Source: Actinomycetes bacterium (GTDB lineage Bacteria > Actinomycetota > Actinomycetes > Propionibacteriales > Propionibacteriaceae). Taken from it: a stretch of 7,591 bases of DNA. This document shows positions 6,071 through 7,591 of the stretch, one piece after another. The stretch is from the NCBI GenBank assembly GCA_023442485.1, contig JAEZZG010000030.1, positions 1 to 7,591 of the forward strand, given 5' to 3'. The notes below the pieces were generated by a model. It made no database searches. It saw only the letters and a program-made list of their open reading frames with translations, and was not told the origin of the DNA. The position numbers were made by a program, and so were the translations under genes. Each line of letters starts with the position of its first letter. The first letter of the stretch is position 1.

Positions 6071-7318
6071 ATGAAACGTATAATCTCGTTGCTCTCTGGA
6101 TTGGTTATCCTCTCCAGCTTCGGTCTAGCGGGGTGTTCATCTCACGATCACGACAGCCACGCAGACCCTTCCGCTTCTCACTCCCATGAAGACGGCGACC
6201 ACGATCATGATCACGGCCACGGCATGGCAGTTGAGGGTGCCGAGGAGACCGCTGAGGCCCAGCCTCGCCTTGTCGTCACCAACGGATCCGAGGTCAACAT
6301 CTATGACCAAAACCTCGCCAAGCTGGCTTCCTTCACTGTTGGTAAAGACGTCAAACTGGCAAAGGCTGGCGACAACCGTCACGTCCTCGCTATTTCTGGG
6401 GAGTCTGAGATCCAATTCGTTGATTCTGGTTCTTGGTCCACTCCACACGGTGATCATTTCCATCACTACGTCTCCGACCCGAAGCTGCTTGACGCGAAGT
6501 ACACCGTCGAAGGTGCCGATCACGTTGTTGTCAACGCCGATGCCACCGCAGTGTTCTTTGAAGAGAACGGTGAAGTAATGGTCATTCCTAATGATCATGT
6601 CGGACACGAAGCCAACGAGCAGATCATGTTTAGGACCAAGGGTGCCCATCATGGCGTCGCTATCCCGGTTGCTAATGGCCGCATCCTGGTCACCCAGCCG
6701 GGCGAGGGTGAAGATCATTACCCCAACAGCGTGGACCTGCTTGAAGCTCCATCGACGACTGTGAAGAGCTTTGAATGTGGACATGTTCACGGTGTTGCCA
6801 CTATCGGTCCAAAGGTAGTTTTCGGTTGTGAGAAGAACCTATTGGTGGTTGAAGGAGAGAATTTCTCCACCATCGCTTACCCCAACGCCGATTCAGGACG
6901 CGCTTCGGTCTTGGTGTCCAACGCGAATCACACCGCAATTTTGGCTAACTACGCTGATAACCAGATGCTGCTCATCAAGGACGACAAGGCGACTGCCGTC
7001 ACCGTTCCTAATCCTTACGCGGCCACCGCAACTGCTGACGGAAAATTCGCGGTTCTCAGCTTCGACGGTCAGGTCTACGTCGTCGATGCTGACGGTAAGG
7101 TATCCGATCCTCACAAAGTCATTGATCCCTTCGTCAAAGTGACTACTGGGGATGGGGCTAATCCGCAGATCAAGGGTGCAAGCGTGGACGGTCAGTCGGT
7201 GTTGTACATCACCGACATCAAGGGCAGGCAGTTGGTGCGTTTCAACCTGGAAACCTCGGAGCGCTCCACCCAGGCTGTCGATATCGATCCTGCCGGGCTC
7301 GTGGTCACGAACAACTAA
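6071..7318 (+). CDS. aztD: AztD-like zinc metallochaperone, histidine-rich surface lipoprotein
   Basis: Predicted extracytoplasmic zinc carrier; AztD proteins deliver zinc to the solute-binding protein AztC of the AztABC importer. The product is 415 residues. Residues 1-21 are a lipoprotein signal with lipobox LAGC, C22 being the lipidated residue. A flexible His/Asp-rich stretch follows at about 25-51 (DHDHDHGHG). From about 65 on, repeated beta-strand blocks (RLVVTNGSEVNIYD, RILVTQPGEG, GQVYVVDADGKV) suggest the beta-propeller known for AztD. Likely metal ligands or structural residues include H126, H129, H131 and H132 (HGDHFHH), H193-H194, and C236/H238/H240 (ECGHVHG). C236 and C253 could form a disulfide. 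The ATG at 6071 is chosen because only it gives a signal peptide; the frame opens upstream to 5867, but that start lies in the nrdJ terminator. A Zur-like operator precedes it and a terminator follows, so it appears monocistronic, with no transporter genes in this window. Confidence 0.85.
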   Translation: MKRIISLLSGLVILSSFGLAGCSSHDHDSHADPSASHSHEDGDHDHDHGHGMAVEGAEETAEAQPRLVVTNGSEVNIYDQNLAKLASFTVGKDVKLAKAGDNRHVLAISGESEIQFVDSGSWSTPHGDHFHHYVSDPKLLDAKYTVEGADHVVVNADATAVFFEENGEVMVIPNDHVGHEANEQIMFRTKGAHHGVAIPVANGRILVTQPGEGEDHYPNSVDLLEAPSTTVKSFECGHVHGVATIGPKVVFGCEKNLLVVEGENFSTIAYPNADSGRASVLVSNANHTAILANYADNQMLLIKDDKATAVTVPNPYAATATADGKFAVLSFDGQVYVVDADGKVSDPHKVIDPFVKVTTGDGANPQIKGASVDGQSVLYITDIKGRQLVRFNLETSERSTQAVDIDPAGLVVTNN

Positions 7319-7328
7319 CGGTTTCATA

Positions 7329-7348
7329 TTCTCCGCTGCACCGGAGAA
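7329..7348. repeat. Short inverted repeat just after the zinc lipoprotein gene
   Basis: TTCTCCG (7329-7335) and CGGAGAA (7342-7348) form a perfect 7-bp stem with a 6-base loop. No T-tract follows. It may protect the transcript 3' end or help the stronger terminator 26 bases downstream. Confidence 0.55.
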
Positions 7349-7373
7349 GTCACAACTAAATATCCTCCTTAGT

Positions 7374-7409
7374 CTGCTGGCGGCCACAGGTCGCCAGCAG
7401 TTTCTTTAT
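7374..7409 (+). terminator. Intrinsic terminator of the zinc lipoprotein gene
   Basis: CTGCTGGCG (7374-7382) pairs perfectly with CGCCAGCAG (7392-7400) around a 9-base loop, and TTTCTTTAT follows directly. This is a strong factor-independent terminator for the plus-strand gene. Confidence 0.92.
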
Positions 7410-7591
7410 GGCCTCGGTATCACCACATGCGAAAGCCGTTCTCTCTCAGAAAAGAGGAGGTCGGAAGGAGAGTCGGTATTGGTTGGTGGGGGTGTTGGGG
7501 CGAGATTGAGGGGGTGAGATTGGGGTGGGAGGAGTTGGAGGGGGAAGCCGGTGTTTGAAATGGTCCAGGTTTTCTTCCGTTTGAGTAGATG
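7410..7591. other. Gene-free tail of the window
   Basis: No gene with a credible start and ribosome binding site is seen on either strand. The open plus-strand frame crossing here is a shadow of the zinc lipoprotein gene. The main content is the G-run tract at 7488-7544. The last 40 bases turn AT-richer and could begin the upstream region of a gene beyond the window. Confidence 0.5.
7488..7544 (+). repeat. G-run tract with G-quadruplex potential
   Basis: Six runs of three to five G (7488-7492, 7497-7500, 7510-7514, 7522-7525, 7527-7529, 7540-7544) are separated by 4, 9, 7, 1 and 10 bases. GAGATTG recurs at 7502-7508 and 7516-7522, a 14-base imperfect direct repeat. Loops of 9-10 bases mean it only meets a relaxed quadruplex rule. 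Confidence 0.55.

Overview
The window looks like chromosomal DNA from an actinobacterium, most likely near the Propionibacteriaceae. The reasons are a LexA of actinobacterial type (wing motif YIRRDPRRPR), GAAC-N4-GTTC-type SOS boxes, an NrdR-NrdJ pair using B12-dependent ribonucleotide reductase, moderately high GC, and one promoter that looks leaderless. The genus cannot be fixed from the sequence alone.

Layout. 1-162 is gene-free and G-rich, with a 20-bp sequence repeated in tandem. 163-981 (minus strand) is lexA, the SOS repressor. The lexA upstream region (982-1313) holds three SOS boxes and promoters for two divergent genes. 1314-1847 (plus) encodes a 177-residue protein with one membrane segment at its extreme C-terminus. 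It occupies the place where other actinobacteria carry an SOS cell-division suppressor. 1848-2209 holds an inverted repeat and two tandem NrdR boxes. 2210-2899 is nrdR with an unusually long C-terminal tail. 2954-5806 is nrdJ, the adenosylcobalamin-dependent ribonucleotide reductase. A strong intrinsic terminator follows at 5868-5911. 6071-7318 encodes a histidine-rich lipoprotein of the AztD zinc metallochaperone family, behind a Zur-like operator and an apparently leaderless promoter. It ends at a second strong terminator (7374-7409), and the window closes in a G-run-rich tract.

How the parts fit. The left half is a DNA-damage module: LexA should repress itself and the divergent membrane protein until RecA-triggered self-cleavage. 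The middle is a dNTP-supply module: NrdR senses ATP/dATP and should repress its own operon, which includes the reductase. The right gene is a separate zinc-starvation unit that probably passes zinc to a surface importer not encoded in this window. No mobile element, CRISPR array, tRNA or rRNA was seen.

The points most worth following up are the SOS-controlled LysM-less membrane protein, the extended NrdR tail, and the combined Zur-like operator and leaderless promoter of the zinc lipoprotein gene.
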